From assembly GCF_017052465.1 (NCBI RefSeq), contig NZ_JAFHKT010000130.1, positions 61,556-125,555 on the forward strand: DNA of 64,000 nucleotides, in the 5' to 3' direction. The DNA comes from Arthrobacter pascens. GTDB lineage: Bacteria > Actinomycetota > Actinomycetes > Actinomycetales > Micrococcaceae. The translations under genes and the position numbers were made by a program. The notes below the pieces were generated by a model, which was given only the letters and a program-made list of their open reading frames with translations, did no database searches and was not told where the DNA came from. This document shows, in pieces, positions 1-8,302 of the stretch (within the stretch, counting starts at the first letter, position 1; each line of letters begins with the position of its first letter).

Positions 1-1
1 G

Positions 2-964
2 TTTCCGGACCGGGTGGCGCGCCGTGTTCCGGGCCCGGGACCGGAGCGCTACCTGCTGGCCTCCGGCACGCGGGCGGGCCTGCCGTCGGGCAGTCCGTTG
101 TCCGGCCATGAGTGGCTGGCTGTCGCCGAGGTGTCGCGGGCCGGTGGGCGGGATGCGGCCGGGACCGGAGCCGTCATCCGCTCCGCGGCGCCGCTTACCG
201 CGGACACGGCCGAAGCCGCCGCCCGGAACCTGCTGGGCGAGACGGTGGAAGCCGGGTTCAGCCAGGGAAAGGTCACCGCCAGAAGGGAACGCCGGCTGGG
301 CGCGATAGTCCTTTCCTCAACCCCGGTGCGGCCCACGGCCGGGGAGGGCCGGGCCGCCGTGGCCCGGGCGCTGGAGCGTGAAGGGCTGGGAACCATCGGA
401 TGGTCGACGGCGGCGGACGCCCTGCGCCGCCGGCTCGCCCTGCTGCACCGGGAACTGGGTGCGCCGTGGCCGGACGTTTCCGAGCAGGCCCTGCTGTCGC
501 GGCTGGACGAATGGCTTGCCCCGGAGCTTGAGGCACTCGCCGGCGGGACCCCGGTGAACAGAATCGAGCTGGCAGACCCGCTGCGCCGGCTCCTGCCGTG
601 GCCGGAGGCGGCACGGCTGGGTGAACTGGCGCCGGAAGGCCTTGACGTGCCGAGCGGTTCCCGTGTGCGGATCGACTACCCGGATGTTGGCGACGACGGC
701 GGCCGGCCCGTGGTGGCGGTCAAGCTCCAGGAATGCTTCGGCTGGGCGGAGACGCCGCGACTGGTGGACGGGACAGTTCCGGTGCTGTTCCATCTGCTCT
801 CGCCGGCGCGGCGTCCGCTTGCCGTAACCGATGACCTCGCATCGTTCTGGTCCGGACCTTACGCGCAGGTCCGCGCCGAGATGCGCGGACGCTATCCGAA
901 GCATCCCTGGCCGGAGGACCCGTGGACCGCCCCGGCCACGGCGCGCACGAAAGCCCGGATGTAA
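2..964 (+). CDS. hrpB: ATP-dependent helicase HrpB, C-terminal part (5' end outside window)
   Basis: The reading frame is open from the first bases of the window, so this is the 3' portion of a longer gene. About 320 residues are visible and contain no helicase motor motifs. They match the HrpB C-terminal region of DEAH-box helicases: a helical segment (LLSRLDEWLAPELEAL) and then the conserved block VAVKLQECFGW, followed by PVLFHLLSPARRPLAVT and a closing WSGPYAQVRAEMRGRYPKHPWPEDP-like segment typical of the HrpB end. HrpB proteins are presumed RNA helicases of uncertain substrate. The product ends at TAA (962-964) with no strong terminator after it. The family call is firm; the role in the cell is inferred from family only. 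Confidence 0.88.
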   Translation, partial: FPDRVARRVPGPGPERYLLASGTRAGLPSGSPLSGHEWLAVAEVSRAGGRDAAGTGAVIRSAAPLTADTAEAAARNLLGETVEAGFSQGKVTARRERRLGAIVLSSTPVRPTAGEGRAAVARALEREGLGTIGWSTAADALRRRLALLHRELGAPWPDVSEQALLSRLDEWLAPELEALAGGTPVNRIELADPLRRLLPWPEAARLGELAPEGLDVPSGSRVRIDYPDVGDDGGRPVVAVKLQECFGWAETPRLVDGTVPVLFHLLSPARRPLAVTDDLASFWSGPYAQVRAEMRGRYPKHPWPEDPWTAPATARTKARM

Positions 965-1136
965 CCCCCGAACACCGTGTTCCCTGGCACCGGAGGCGAT
1001 GGCACGGATGCCGGCGGGGTCCGGATAGGTCCCGGTTACAAACCTGAAACTTTTTGTCCCCGCGGTGAAACATTGCCCGGTTACGCTAATGCCAACTGAG
1101 ACAACGTGGTCTCGGTCCGCATGAAAGGACACAACG

Positions 1137-1280
1137 ATGATGCTTTGGAGCAACTTCCTTCTCGATTTCAGTCCGCATGACGACGATCCGCAGGCAAATG
1201 CCGGCAAGGGTGTCACCGAATTTCCCAGCGGCCAGCTGACGTCGAGCGCCTGGGAAGGGTGGTGGCACGACGACTCCTAG
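1137..1280 (+). CDS. Small hypothetical protein, 47 aa
   Basis: ATG ATG start followed by 47 codons and TAG. An AAAGGA Shine-Dalgarno-like stretch lies at 1124-1129, about seven bases before the first ATG. The peptide is acidic and unusually rich in Trp for its length: it opens MMLWSNFLLDFSPHDDD and ends WEGWWHDDS. No signal peptide, membrane segment or known motif is apparent. It sits alone between hrpB and the EF-G2 gene, 143 bp before the latter's start, and could be a leader ORF for that gene or an independent small protein. Supported only by start context and codon pattern; I do not recognise the family. Confidence 0.45.
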   Translation: MMLWSNFLLDFSPHDDDPQANAGKGVTEFPSGQLTSSAWEGWWHDDS

Positions 1281-1423
1281 GGCTGGTCGCGTCCGGTGAC
1301 GGGCTCCGGCTCCCGGTTCCACAGTGGCACGCCTCTCCCTATTGCTGTCCGGCCGCCTCAGGGTGTCGAATCGACTTACCAAGGCCGCGTGGCGGCTCAG
1401 CACTAGGACGCCGGGAGATGGTC

Positions 1424-3601
1424 ATGTCCCTGAAAGGCACAAATGGCCGGGGCAAGGGCCCCGGCCGCGGCAGTACGGATCTTCGTCGGGCCGATGCGTC
1501 TGCGGGGATGCAGGCCGACGCGCCGGAGAAGGTCCGCAACATTGCGCTTGTGGGCCACTCGGGAGCGGGAAAGACGCTGCTGCTTGAGGCACTGTTGGCA
1601 GCCACCGGCGTCATATCCCGGATGGGGTCGATCGAGGACGGTAATACGGTCAGCGACGCGGAACCCTCCGAAATCCATCAGCAGCGCTCCGTGGTGCTCT
1701 CGGTGGCCCCGCTGCTGTACGACGGCATCAAGGTGAACCTCCTGGACACGCCGGGCTACGGGGATTTCACGGGTGAGCTGCGCGCCGGGCTGCGCGCAGC
1801 CGATGCGGCGCTGTTCGTGGTGTCCGCCCTGGATGACATCGATGCGGCCACCACGGCGCTGTGGGCGGAGTGCGACCAGCTCGGAGTGCCGCGGGCCGTG
1901 GTGATCAGCCGGCTGGACCATCCGCGGGCCAATTTCGAAGCGACCCTCGCCGCATGCCAGCGGGCCTTCGGCGACTCGGTGGTGCCGGCCTACCTTCCGG
2001 TGCGCACCGGTACGGAGATCACCGGTCTGCTGGGGCTGCTCTCCGGGACGGTAGCGGATTACACGGACGGCGACCCGGTCCCGGCAGAGCGCGGGGCCAG
2101 CCCCGACGAGCTTTCCGAATCGGAGGCGGCACGCGGGGCCCTCATAGAGGGCATCATCTCGGAGAGCGAAGATGAGACGCTGATGGACCGCTACCTCGGC
2201 GGCGAGGAAATCGACGTCGACATCCTGGTGGCGGACCTCGAGACCGCCGTGGCCCGCGGGTCCTTCTTCCCCGTGCTCGCGACTTCGGCGACGACGGGAC
2301 TTGGAGTAGCCGAACTCCTGGACATGCTGACCCGCGCTTTCCCCTCGCCGGCGGAGCGTGAGCTGCCCGCGGCAACCGATCTTGCCGGGGCGCCGGTGGG
2401 CCTGACCTGCGATCCGGCGGGGCCGCTGGCAGGAGAAGTCGTGCGCACCACCATTGACCCGTTCCTGGGCAGGGTGTGCCTGGTCCGCGTCTTCTCCGGC
2501 ACCCTGCGGGAGGATTCGGCGGTGCACGTCGGCGGCCGCGGGCTGTCCGAGCGGGGCCACGAGGACCACGACAGCGACGAACGCCTCACGCACCTCTACT
2601 CGCCGGTGGGAGCCAGCCTGAAACCGGTGAATTCCTGCGTGGCCGGCGACATCTGCGCGATCGCCAAGCTGGCCAATGCCGAGACAGGGGACACCATTTC
2701 GGCCAAGGAGCGCCCGCTGCTGGTGGAGTCCTGGGACATGCCGGAGCCCCTGATGCCGGTGGCCGTTGAGGCAGCCTCGCGCAGCGATGAGGACGCCCTC
2801 GCCAAGAGCCTCGGGAAAGTGGCGGCCGGCGACCCGACCCTGCGGGTGGAACGTAATGCCGAAACGCACCAGCTGATCCTGTGGTGCATGGGGGAGGCCC
2901 ACGGCGAGGTGGTGCTGGACCGGCTGCGCGACCAGGGCGTGAAGCTGCAGACGGTGCCGGTGGTGACGCCGCTGCGGGAAACGTTTGCCGCACCCGCCGC
3001 CGGCCACGGACGCCATGTCAAGCAGTCCGGGGGCCACGGGCAGTACGCGATCTGCGACATTGAAGTGGAACCCCTGGACCGCGGCGCAGGTTTCGAGTTC
3101 ATCGACAAGACCGTGGGCGGAGTGGTTCCCGGCCAGTACATCCCGTCCGTCGAAAAAGGCGTCCGGTCCCAGATGCAAAAGGGAGTTTCGGCCGGCTTCC
3201 CGGTGGTGGACATCCGGGTGACGCTGGTGGGCGGCAAAGCCCACAGCGTCGACTCGTCGGACGCCGCGTTCCAGGCCGCAGGGGCGCTGGCCCTGCGCGA
3301 GGCGGCGGCCGCCGGACGGATCCAGCTGCTTGAGCCGGTCTCCGCCGTGACCATCAGCACCCCGGACGAGTACGTCGGGCCGGTGATGAGCGACCTGTCT
3401 TCCCGTCGCGGGCGGCTGACAGGAACGACGTCGGCAGGCGGCGAGCGCACCGAGGTCACCGCCGAGGTGCCCGACGGCGAACTGCTGCGCTACGCCGTCC
3501 AGCTGCGTTCGCTGACGGCCGGGACCGGCCGCTTCCGCCGCAGTTACCTGCGGCACGAGCCCGTGCCGGGCAACGTGGCACCGGCTGCCGCCAACGCCTG
3601 A
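1424..3601 (+). CDS. Elongation factor G-like protein EF-G2
   Basis: A 725-aa translational GTPase of the EF-G fold. The P-loop GHSGAGKT is at residues 44-51, switch II reads DTPGYGDF, and the C-terminal part carries the EF-G domain IV/V segments (for example KQSGGHGQYA and GGVVPGQYIPSVEKG). It belongs to the second, non-canonical EF-G group common in Actinobacteria (FusA2-like), not the str-operon EF-G: the G-domain is divergent and there are no str-operon neighbours. Family knowledge suggests weak or absent ribosome-dependent GTPase activity in some members. I chose the ATG at 1424 because GGGAG lies six bases upstream; an in-frame ATG two codons earlier (1418) is the alternative. Confidence 0.9.
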   Translation: MSLKGTNGRGKGPGRGSTDLRRADASAGMQADAPEKVRNIALVGHSGAGKTLLLEALLAATGVISRMGSIEDGNTVSDAEPSEIHQQRSVVLSVAPLLYDGIKVNLLDTPGYGDFTGELRAGLRAADAALFVVSALDDIDAATTALWAECDQLGVPRAVVISRLDHPRANFEATLAACQRAFGDSVVPAYLPVRTGTEITGLLGLLSGTVADYTDGDPVPAERGASPDELSESEAARGALIEGIISESEDETLMDRYLGGEEIDVDILVADLETAVARGSFFPVLATSATTGLGVAELLDMLTRAFPSPAERELPAATDLAGAPVGLTCDPAGPLAGEVVRTTIDPFLGRVCLVRVFSGTLREDSAVHVGGRGLSERGHEDHDSDERLTHLYSPVGASLKPVNSCVAGDICAIAKLANAETGDTISAKERPLLVESWDMPEPLMPVAVEAASRSDEDALAKSLGKVAAGDPTLRVERNAETHQLILWCMGEAHGEVVLDRLRDQGVKLQTVPVVTPLRETFAAPAAGHGRHVKQSGGHGQYAICDIEVEPLDRGAGFEFIDKTVGGVVPGQYIPSVEKGVRSQMQKGVSAGFPVVDIRVTLVGGKAHSVDSSDAAFQAAGALALREAAAAGRIQLLEPVSAVTISTPDEYVGPVMSDLSSRRGRLTGTTSAGGERTEVTAEVPDGELLRYAVQLRSLTAGTGRFRRSYLRHEPVPGNVAPAAANA

Positions 3602-3636
3602 ACGCAGGTGACGGCTACACTCACCCACTGGCGTGA

Positions 3637-3651
3637 AGCGGGAACCCCGCT
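3637..3651. terminator. Short hairpin between convergent EF-G2 and M23 genes
   Basis: AGCGGG and CCCGCT form a perfect 6-bp stem around a three-base AAC loop, 36 bp after the EF-G2 stop and 16 bp before the M23 peptidase stop on the other strand. There is no T tract, so it is at best a weak shared terminator. Confidence 0.3.
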
Positions 3652-3666
3652 GAGCTAGGGTGCTTT

Positions 3667-4854
3667 CTACGGTGGCGAGCTACGCCCGAACGCGGACGCC
3701 ACGGCGGCAGCCGGGCCCTCACTGAAGGACGCTGAAGTTCGTTCAGAAGTACCGCCCTGGCCCTTGGCAGGCAGCAGGGCATGTGACGCAAACGCCTGCA
3801 CAAGGAAATCCATCAATTCGCGCGAGTCAACCAGCAATGAAGCCAGTGGCGCCTGGCAGCCGGTGGGTGGGGGTGTGGTGGTGCAGTCCTGTTGTGGTGT
3901 GCAGCCGGTGGGTGGGGGTGTGGTGGTGCAGTCTTGTTGTGGTGTGCAGCCGGTGGGTGGGGGTGTAGTGGTGCAGTCCGGCTTCGGCGATGATGGCGGG
4001 GGTGATGGAATGAGGGGCTCAGTCGGCAAGCCCTCGCTGTAGGTCTTCCCAGGAATAAAGGGAATTGTCCACCCGACGGTTCGCACTGCGCTCGGGTCAA
4101 AGCTGATCATCTTGCCAGGCACTAGTTGGTCAATCTGCCGAATGCTTAGTAGTTTCCAGCGTTCCGGGTCTGTATGCACTTCGTTCTCAATGACCTCGAA
4201 GTGGAGGTGACACCCTGTGGAGGATCCAGTAGTTCCAACCTCCGCGATAACCTGGCCGACCCGGACCTGACGGTCCTTCTCGGTGGCCACCGCTAGCAAG
4301 TGGTTATAGGTCGTTATCAAGCCGTTGCCGTGGTCGACCTCCAACCTGTTGCCGCCTCCCCACGGGTGCCAGCCCGCCGCCCGGACGACGCCAGCGTCGG
4401 CCGCGTAGACTCGTTTTCCGCAAGGGGCAGCGAAATCCTGCCCAAAATGAACTTCACCGGGCTCACCGGTAATCGGACTCCGCCGCGGTCCGAACGGAGA
4501 CGTCCTGACTAACTCTTCAAGAGGCGCCATGAGGAAACCCTTGGCAGGCCGATCCAGTAGCGAAGAAGCCAGTCCAGGTGACGAGGGTCCACTGGCCGTA
4601 CCCGAACCCACTGGACGATAAGGCACCCTTACCCGGGGGGTGTTGTTCGGATCCAAGAGGACCCCCATCTCGCTGCCGGAGGAGGGCGCCGAAAGGTTCA
4701 TCTCTGAAGTGGCGGGGCCGTGGAACCCAAACGCGTAGAAGAAGAAACCAAACACTAGTGCCGCCGCGAGAGTTCGCCGCGCTAACCCGTCAAGGCTCTT
4801 CCTCTCAGCGAAATCGAGTGCCATAGGTGAGTGTCGTCCGCTTTGAGCTGTCAC
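3667..4854 (-). CDS. Exported M23-family peptidase with Cys/Pro repeat tail
   Basis: A 395-aa protein with a hydrophobic N-terminal segment (about residues 28-45, LAAALVFGFFFYAFGF) that acts as signal or anchor. The M23 zinc peptidase domain spans about 115-235, with HFGQD (His136, Asp140) and HLHFE (His217, His219) as metal-site residues, so it should be an active cell-wall endopeptidase acting outside the membrane. After residue 290 come nearly three copies of a 15-residue unit (DCTTTPPPTGCTPQQ), then about 60 residues of unknown type. I chose the GTG at 4854 because CAGGAG sits six bases upstream; an internal ATG (4824) would also keep the anchor. Base composition looks lower in GC than the flanks, hinting at a different origin. 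Confidence 0.82.
   Translation of the reverse strand: MTAQSGRHSPMALDFAERKSLDGLARRTLAAALVFGFFFYAFGFHGPATSEMNLSAPSSGSEMGVLLDPNNTPRVRVPYRPVGSGTASGPSSPGLASSLLDRPAKGFLMAPLEELVRTSPFGPRRSPITGEPGEVHFGQDFAAPCGKRVYAADAGVVRAAGWHPWGGGNRLEVDHGNGLITTYNHLLAVATEKDRQVRVGQVIAEVGTTGSSTGCHLHFEVIENEVHTDPERWKLLSIRQIDQLVPGKMISFDPSAVRTVGWTIPFIPGKTYSEGLPTEPLIPSPPPSSPKPDCTTTPPPTGCTPQQDCTTTPPPTGCTPQQDCTTTPPPTGCQAPLASLLVDSRELMDFLVQAFASHALLPAKGQGGTSERTSASFSEGPAAAVASAFGRSSPP
3857..3979. repeat. 45-bp tandem direct repeat, about 2.7 copies
   Basis: Near-identical 45-bp units begin at 3857, 3902 and 3947; the last is incomplete. They lie inside the M23 peptidase gene and encode the 15-residue Cys/Pro/Thr unit of its tail. 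The top strand is very G-rich (runs such as GGTGGGTGGGGG), so slippage or G-quadruplex formation is conceivable. Copy number may vary between strains. Confidence 0.9.
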
Positions 4855-5166
4855 AGAGTGCTCCTGAAATTGACCCACGTACTCGGTCCCCGGCGAGCAT
4901 GGACTTCATTTTGACGTCACCTATTGGGCGAGGAAACCCGCCATCGCTGCGCCTGCTTCTGGGCTTTGCCCCTTAGGGCCCCTGCGAGAGAACGTGATCA
5001 TCGCAATTTCCCTAGAGTACGAGGGGAGAAACACAAACGGATCCCGACGGCCGGTCCGGCTCCGTTTGCCCGTTCGGGCACGGAAGGTTGCCCATGCGGC
5101 GACCCGGTACTTCCTCTCCCGCTCACCGCAGCCCTCGGAGGATGCCACCCGCCAGCAGCTGCAGGC
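4855..5166. other. Intergenic region upstream of M23 peptidase
   Basis: This 312-bp stretch lies between the M23 start and the stop of the hydrolase gene, both on the minus strand, so it should hold the M23 promoter. I see no convincing -35/-10 pair. A perfect TGACGTCA palindrome lies at 4912-4919, about 58 bp before the chosen M23 start. A 75-codon minus-strand ORF is open here but has no recognisable features. Confidence 0.4.
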
Positions 5167-5844
5167 CTAGCGGCCGGAGGGGCTGTCGGTGCGTATAAAT
5201 GCCACCACCGGTTCGGCCAGGGACGCGCCGATCTCGGCCGCGCCGCGCTTGTGTCCTGCCGCGGCAAAGGAATGGTCGCCGCCCTCGCACCAGTGCAGGG
5301 TGGCGTTTGGTCCGACGCGGGAAACGACGCCCTCAAGCAGTTCGGGCGTCGCGAAGGTGTCGCGCGTTCCCTGCAGGAACAGCATTGGCAGTTCCAGGCC
5401 GTACAGGTGCTCGTCGCGCAGCTTCTCCGGCTTGCCCGGCGGGTGCAGCGGGTAGCCGAGATAGACCAGGCCGGAGGCGGGCATGCCTTCTGCGACCGCC
5501 ATGGATGCCATGCGGCCGCCAAAGGACTTGCCTGCCGCCCACAAGGGTTCGCCCTCCGACCGGGACCGGGCCGCGTCCATGGCGGCCCGCCACGCGGCGA
5601 TAGCGGCGGGCGGCCGGTCGGGAAACTTCCTGCCCGCCTCACGGTAGGGGAAGTTGAAGCGCAAGGTGGCGACGCCGTCGTCGTTGAGTGCGCGGGTGAA
5701 GCCGCTCATGAACGGATGCTCCATGCCCGCGCCCGCCCCGTGCGCAACCACCAGCGTGGCGAAGGGGTTGTCCGGGCGGGCGTATACACCGGAGACCTGG
5801 ACGTCGCCGACAGCAATGGTGACAGGGGATTCAGCAAGTGGCAT
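5167..5844 (-). CDS. Alpha/beta hydrolase of the Tex30/KANL3-like family
   Basis: A 225-aa cytoplasmic alpha/beta hydrolase. The early strand-turn VVAHGAGAGM (residues 32-41) would form the oxyanion region. The nucleophile elbow is GKSFGG with Ser107; Asp162 (in GTRD) and His191 (in GGDHSF) complete a plausible catalytic triad. These features match the small dienelactone-hydrolase-related Tex30 family, whose substrates are mostly unknown. The start is the ATG at 5844; a longer frame continues into the neighbouring gene but looks non-coding. It lies 67 bp downstream of the amylosucrase gene on the same strand and may be co-transcribed. Confidence 0.82.
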   Translation of the reverse strand: MPLAESPVTIAVGDVQVSGVYARPDNPFATLVVAHGAGAGMEHPFMSGFTRALNDDGVATLRFNFPYREAGRKFPDRPPAAIAAWRAAMDAARSRSEGEPLWAAGKSFGGRMASMAVAEGMPASGLVYLGYPLHPPGKPEKLRDEHLYGLELPMLFLQGTRDTFATPELLEGVVSRVGPNATLHWCEGGDHSFAAAGHKRGAAEIGASLAEPVVAFIRTDSPSGR

Positions 5845-5911
5845 GAGTCCATAATGCCGGATCCCGGATGCGGCGCCCGCACTCGGTGGTCCGGCATAGC
5901 CGGACGCCGGC

Positions 5912-7825
5912 TTAGCCGGCCGGCACCACCCTGAGCCAGACGTAGTCCTGCGGGCGCAGGACGATGCCCTCGTCAATGCGGACGTCGTCGTCGGAAAACA
6001 GGTCCCGCGCCACCGCATCGAATCCGGACAGCGTGTCGGCCGAAATCACTGCGGGTCCGTCGCCGAAGTTGGCCAGCGCGAGAACCAGCGACCCGTCTCC
6101 GGGCCGCTGGTAGCCAAGTACTCCGGGGTTGTTGGTGGTGAAGGGGACCAGCCGCGTCCCGGCCAGTTCCGGGGTGGCGGCGCGTACCGCCGTCATCCTC
6201 CGCAGCCCGGCGAAAATGGCGCCCTCCGGGGTGGCCGGATCTGTCCGGTTGGCGTACCGTTCCGCGGGGAACTGCGGCCGGTGCACCCATCGGCTGTCCG
6301 CGTCGTGGCCCTCTTCGAGCGCATAGTCGTAATCGTTTAGCTGGCCCACTTCGTCGCCCAGATACAGCAGGGGGATGCCGCCGGTGCTGAAAGCCACCGA
6401 ATGGGCGAGCAGGATCCGGCGGATCGCCTCCGCCGAGCCGTCCTCGAGCCCGCACAGCGAGGCGGTGGTTCCGGAGATGCGGCAGTCACCCGTGCGCGGA
6501 TTGTCCTGGAACGGCACGCCCCGGGCGAAGCTGCCCGGGAAACGGTTGACGTAAAAGGAATTGAGGAAGCGGCGGTGGTCGAAGCCGTTGATGCCGAGCT
6601 CGGCGGCGTCCTCATCGGCAAATGTCCAGCCGATGTCGTCGTGGCTGCGCACATAGTTCACCCAGGATGTTCCCGCCGGAATGTTGTGGCGGCGCTGGAG
6701 GGCCTGGGACAGCAGGGAAACGTCACGGGTGGCCACCGCCTCCCAGATCAGCGCCATCTGCAGAGGATTGTACGAGAGCTGGCATTCGGCCGGATCAATG
6801 TACAGGGCCACTTCGTCGGGGTGGACGATGGCCTCGGACTTGAAGAGCAGCGACGGGGCAGCGAGCCGGCAGACCGCATTGAAGGCCTGCAGCAGCGTGT
6901 GGGCTTCCGGCAGGTTTTCGCACGTCGTGCCGAGTTGCTTCCAGATGAAGGCCACGGCATCCATCCGCAGGATCTCCACCCCCTGGTTGGCGAGGAAGAG
7001 CATCTCGCCGGCCATGGCCCGGAATACCTCCGGGTTGGAATAGTTCAGGTCCCATTGGAACGTGTGGAACGTCGCCCACACCCAGCGGCCGTCAGGCAGC
7101 GGCACAAAGGAGCCCGGATGGTCCTCCGGGAAGATCTCGCGCACGCTCAGCTCGAAGGCATCCGGCATGGTCCGGTCCGGGAAGATCCAGTAGTAATCGC
7201 TGTAGCGCGGATCGCCCGCACCGGCTTTCCGGGCCCACTCGTGATCGTTGGAGGTGTGGTTGAAGATGAAGTCGACGACGAGGCTGATGCCGTTGGCGCG
7301 CAGTTCGGCGGCCAGTTCGCGCAGCTGTTCCATCGTCCCGAGCTTGGGGTTGACCTCCCGGTAGCTGGACACGGCGTAGCCGCCGTCGGACAGGGGCTCG
7401 GGGGCCAGGAACAGCGGCATCAGGTGCAGGTAGGTGAGGCCGAGTTCCTTGAAGTAGGGAATCCGTGCACGCACACCGTCAAGGTCCGCGGCGTACCGGT
7501 CCACGTAGCAGACCCCGCCGAGCATGCGGTTGGACTGGAACCAGTCACCGCTGCCCTCCCGTTCCGCGTCCAGGATCTTCAGATCTGTGGGGCGTTCCTT
7601 CCAGGAACGTGCGGTCTCCAGTACGAGGGATGCCAGCTGGTCCTGGAAGTCCGGCCGTGAGCCGTAAAGGGAATGGAACAGCCGGGCCAGGTCGGGGAAA
7701 TGGCGGTCGAAGCGCCGCTCGAAGTCTGCCCAGTCCCTGCTTCCACGTGGAATATCCACCTGCGCGGCGACGGCGCTGAGCACCTGCTGGCCGGCTGTCT
7801 GGTCCAGACTGGCGGATTCAACCAT
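5912..7825 (-). CDS. ams: Amylosucrase (GH13)
   Basis: A 637-aa glycoside hydrolase family 13 enzyme that uses sucrose to build alpha-1,4-glucan and releases fructose. It matches Neisseria polysaccharea amylosucrase (636 aa) in length and order throughout. Region I is VVDFIFNHTSNDHEW. The nucleophile is Asp289 in LRMDAVAF, the acid/base Glu331 in FKSEAIVHP, and Asp396 lies in RSHDDIGW; each is three residues after the Neisseria numbering. No signal peptide is visible, so it is probably cytoplasmic. The ATG at 7825 has AGGGG about nine bases upstream. Characterised Arthrobacter amylosucrases are known. No sucrose transporter or glycogen gene lies next to it here. Confidence 0.95.
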   Translation of the reverse strand: MVESASLDQTAGQQVLSAVAAQVDIPRGSRDWADFERRFDRHFPDLARLFHSLYGSRPDFQDQLASLVLETARSWKERPTDLKILDAEREGSGDWFQSNRMLGGVCYVDRYAADLDGVRARIPYFKELGLTYLHLMPLFLAPEPLSDGGYAVSSYREVNPKLGTMEQLRELAAELRANGISLVVDFIFNHTSNDHEWARKAGAGDPRYSDYYWIFPDRTMPDAFELSVREIFPEDHPGSFVPLPDGRWVWATFHTFQWDLNYSNPEVFRAMAGEMLFLANQGVEILRMDAVAFIWKQLGTTCENLPEAHTLLQAFNAVCRLAAPSLLFKSEAIVHPDEVALYIDPAECQLSYNPLQMALIWEAVATRDVSLLSQALQRRHNIPAGTSWVNYVRSHDDIGWTFADEDAAELGINGFDHRRFLNSFYVNRFPGSFARGVPFQDNPRTGDCRISGTTASLCGLEDGSAEAIRRILLAHSVAFSTGGIPLLYLGDEVGQLNDYDYALEEGHDADSRWVHRPQFPAERYANRTDPATPEGAIFAGLRRMTAVRAATPELAGTRLVPFTTNNPGVLGYQRPGDGSLVLALANFGDGPAVISADTLSGFDAVARDLFSDDDVRIDEGIVLRPQDYVWLRVVPAG

Positions 7826-7946
7826 GGAAAGTGTCCCCTTCGACGACGGTGGGCGCCAGATGGCGCCGGGTCAGTTCACATCCTTGCGGTTTCTACCGGA
7901 CGCCGCAACAGGCCCCTGCGCCCGCGCCCCCCGTAAAGTAAGCAGG

Positions 7947-8248
7947 GTGAGCAGACGAATCAGCCCGTACGATGCATGGCAGCGCCTGCTTGACGGCAAC
8001 GAGCGGTTCGTCTCGGGAGATTCGCTGCACCCGAACCAGAACGCCTCACGGCGCAGCGCGCTAGTGAGGACAAGACGGACGTCAACGACATGGTCGTCGA
8101 ACACGCCAAGCAAACCGTTCGCCGGTTGCTGGACAGTTCACGGGTGATTTTTGACGCCGTGGACGATTACTCCACTGCGGTGATCGCCGTCGCCTACCGG
8201 CTCGAAGAGGGCCGGGCGCAGCTCGTCTCCGCATCTGGCGTCCTGTAA
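7947..8248 (+). pseudogene. Beta-carbonic anhydrase remnant with internal deletion and frameshift
   Basis: From a GTG at 7947 the frame encodes a typical actinobacterial beta-carbonic anhydrase start (AWQRLLDGNERFVSGDS, then HPNQNASRRSAL). Around 8061-8075 the similarity jumps to another frame, which encodes the family's C-terminal end (VVEHAKQTVRRLLDSS, then EEGRAQLVSASGVL and TAA at 8246-8248). The middle of the enzyme, roughly 100 residues with the zinc-binding Cys-Asp and His-Cys motifs, is missing. The first frame runs on to a stop at 8147. No active enzyme can result. The break looks like a single deletion that also shifted the frame, or an assembly error. Confidence 0.85.
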
Positions 8249-8302
8249 GCAGCTAAAGCGGCTCGCGCGACGTACGACCGACTCTGCCTGAGGTTGCCCC
8301 CG

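Noticed and set aside
969..981. GAACACCGTGTTC palindrome after hrpB considered as a LexA site
   Set aside because: The spacer is five bases, not the four of SOS boxes, and it follows a gene end; a small hairpin is more likely.
1403..3628. 741-codon open frame on the minus strand across EF-G2
   Set aside because: Long antisense frames are expected in high-GC genes; its codon pattern is low complexity and the plus-strand EF-G2 is unmistakable.
3857..3979. Direct repeats considered as a CRISPR array
   Set aside because: There are no unique spacers, and the 45-bp units are in frame within a peptidase gene.
4912..4919. TGACGTCA palindrome considered as a regulator site
   Set aside because: A single 8-bp palindrome without a second copy or known regulator is too weak to call.
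4921..5148. 75-codon minus-strand ORF upstream of the M23 gene
   Set aside because: Arg/Ser-rich with no motif and no clear ribosome site; treated as non-coding.
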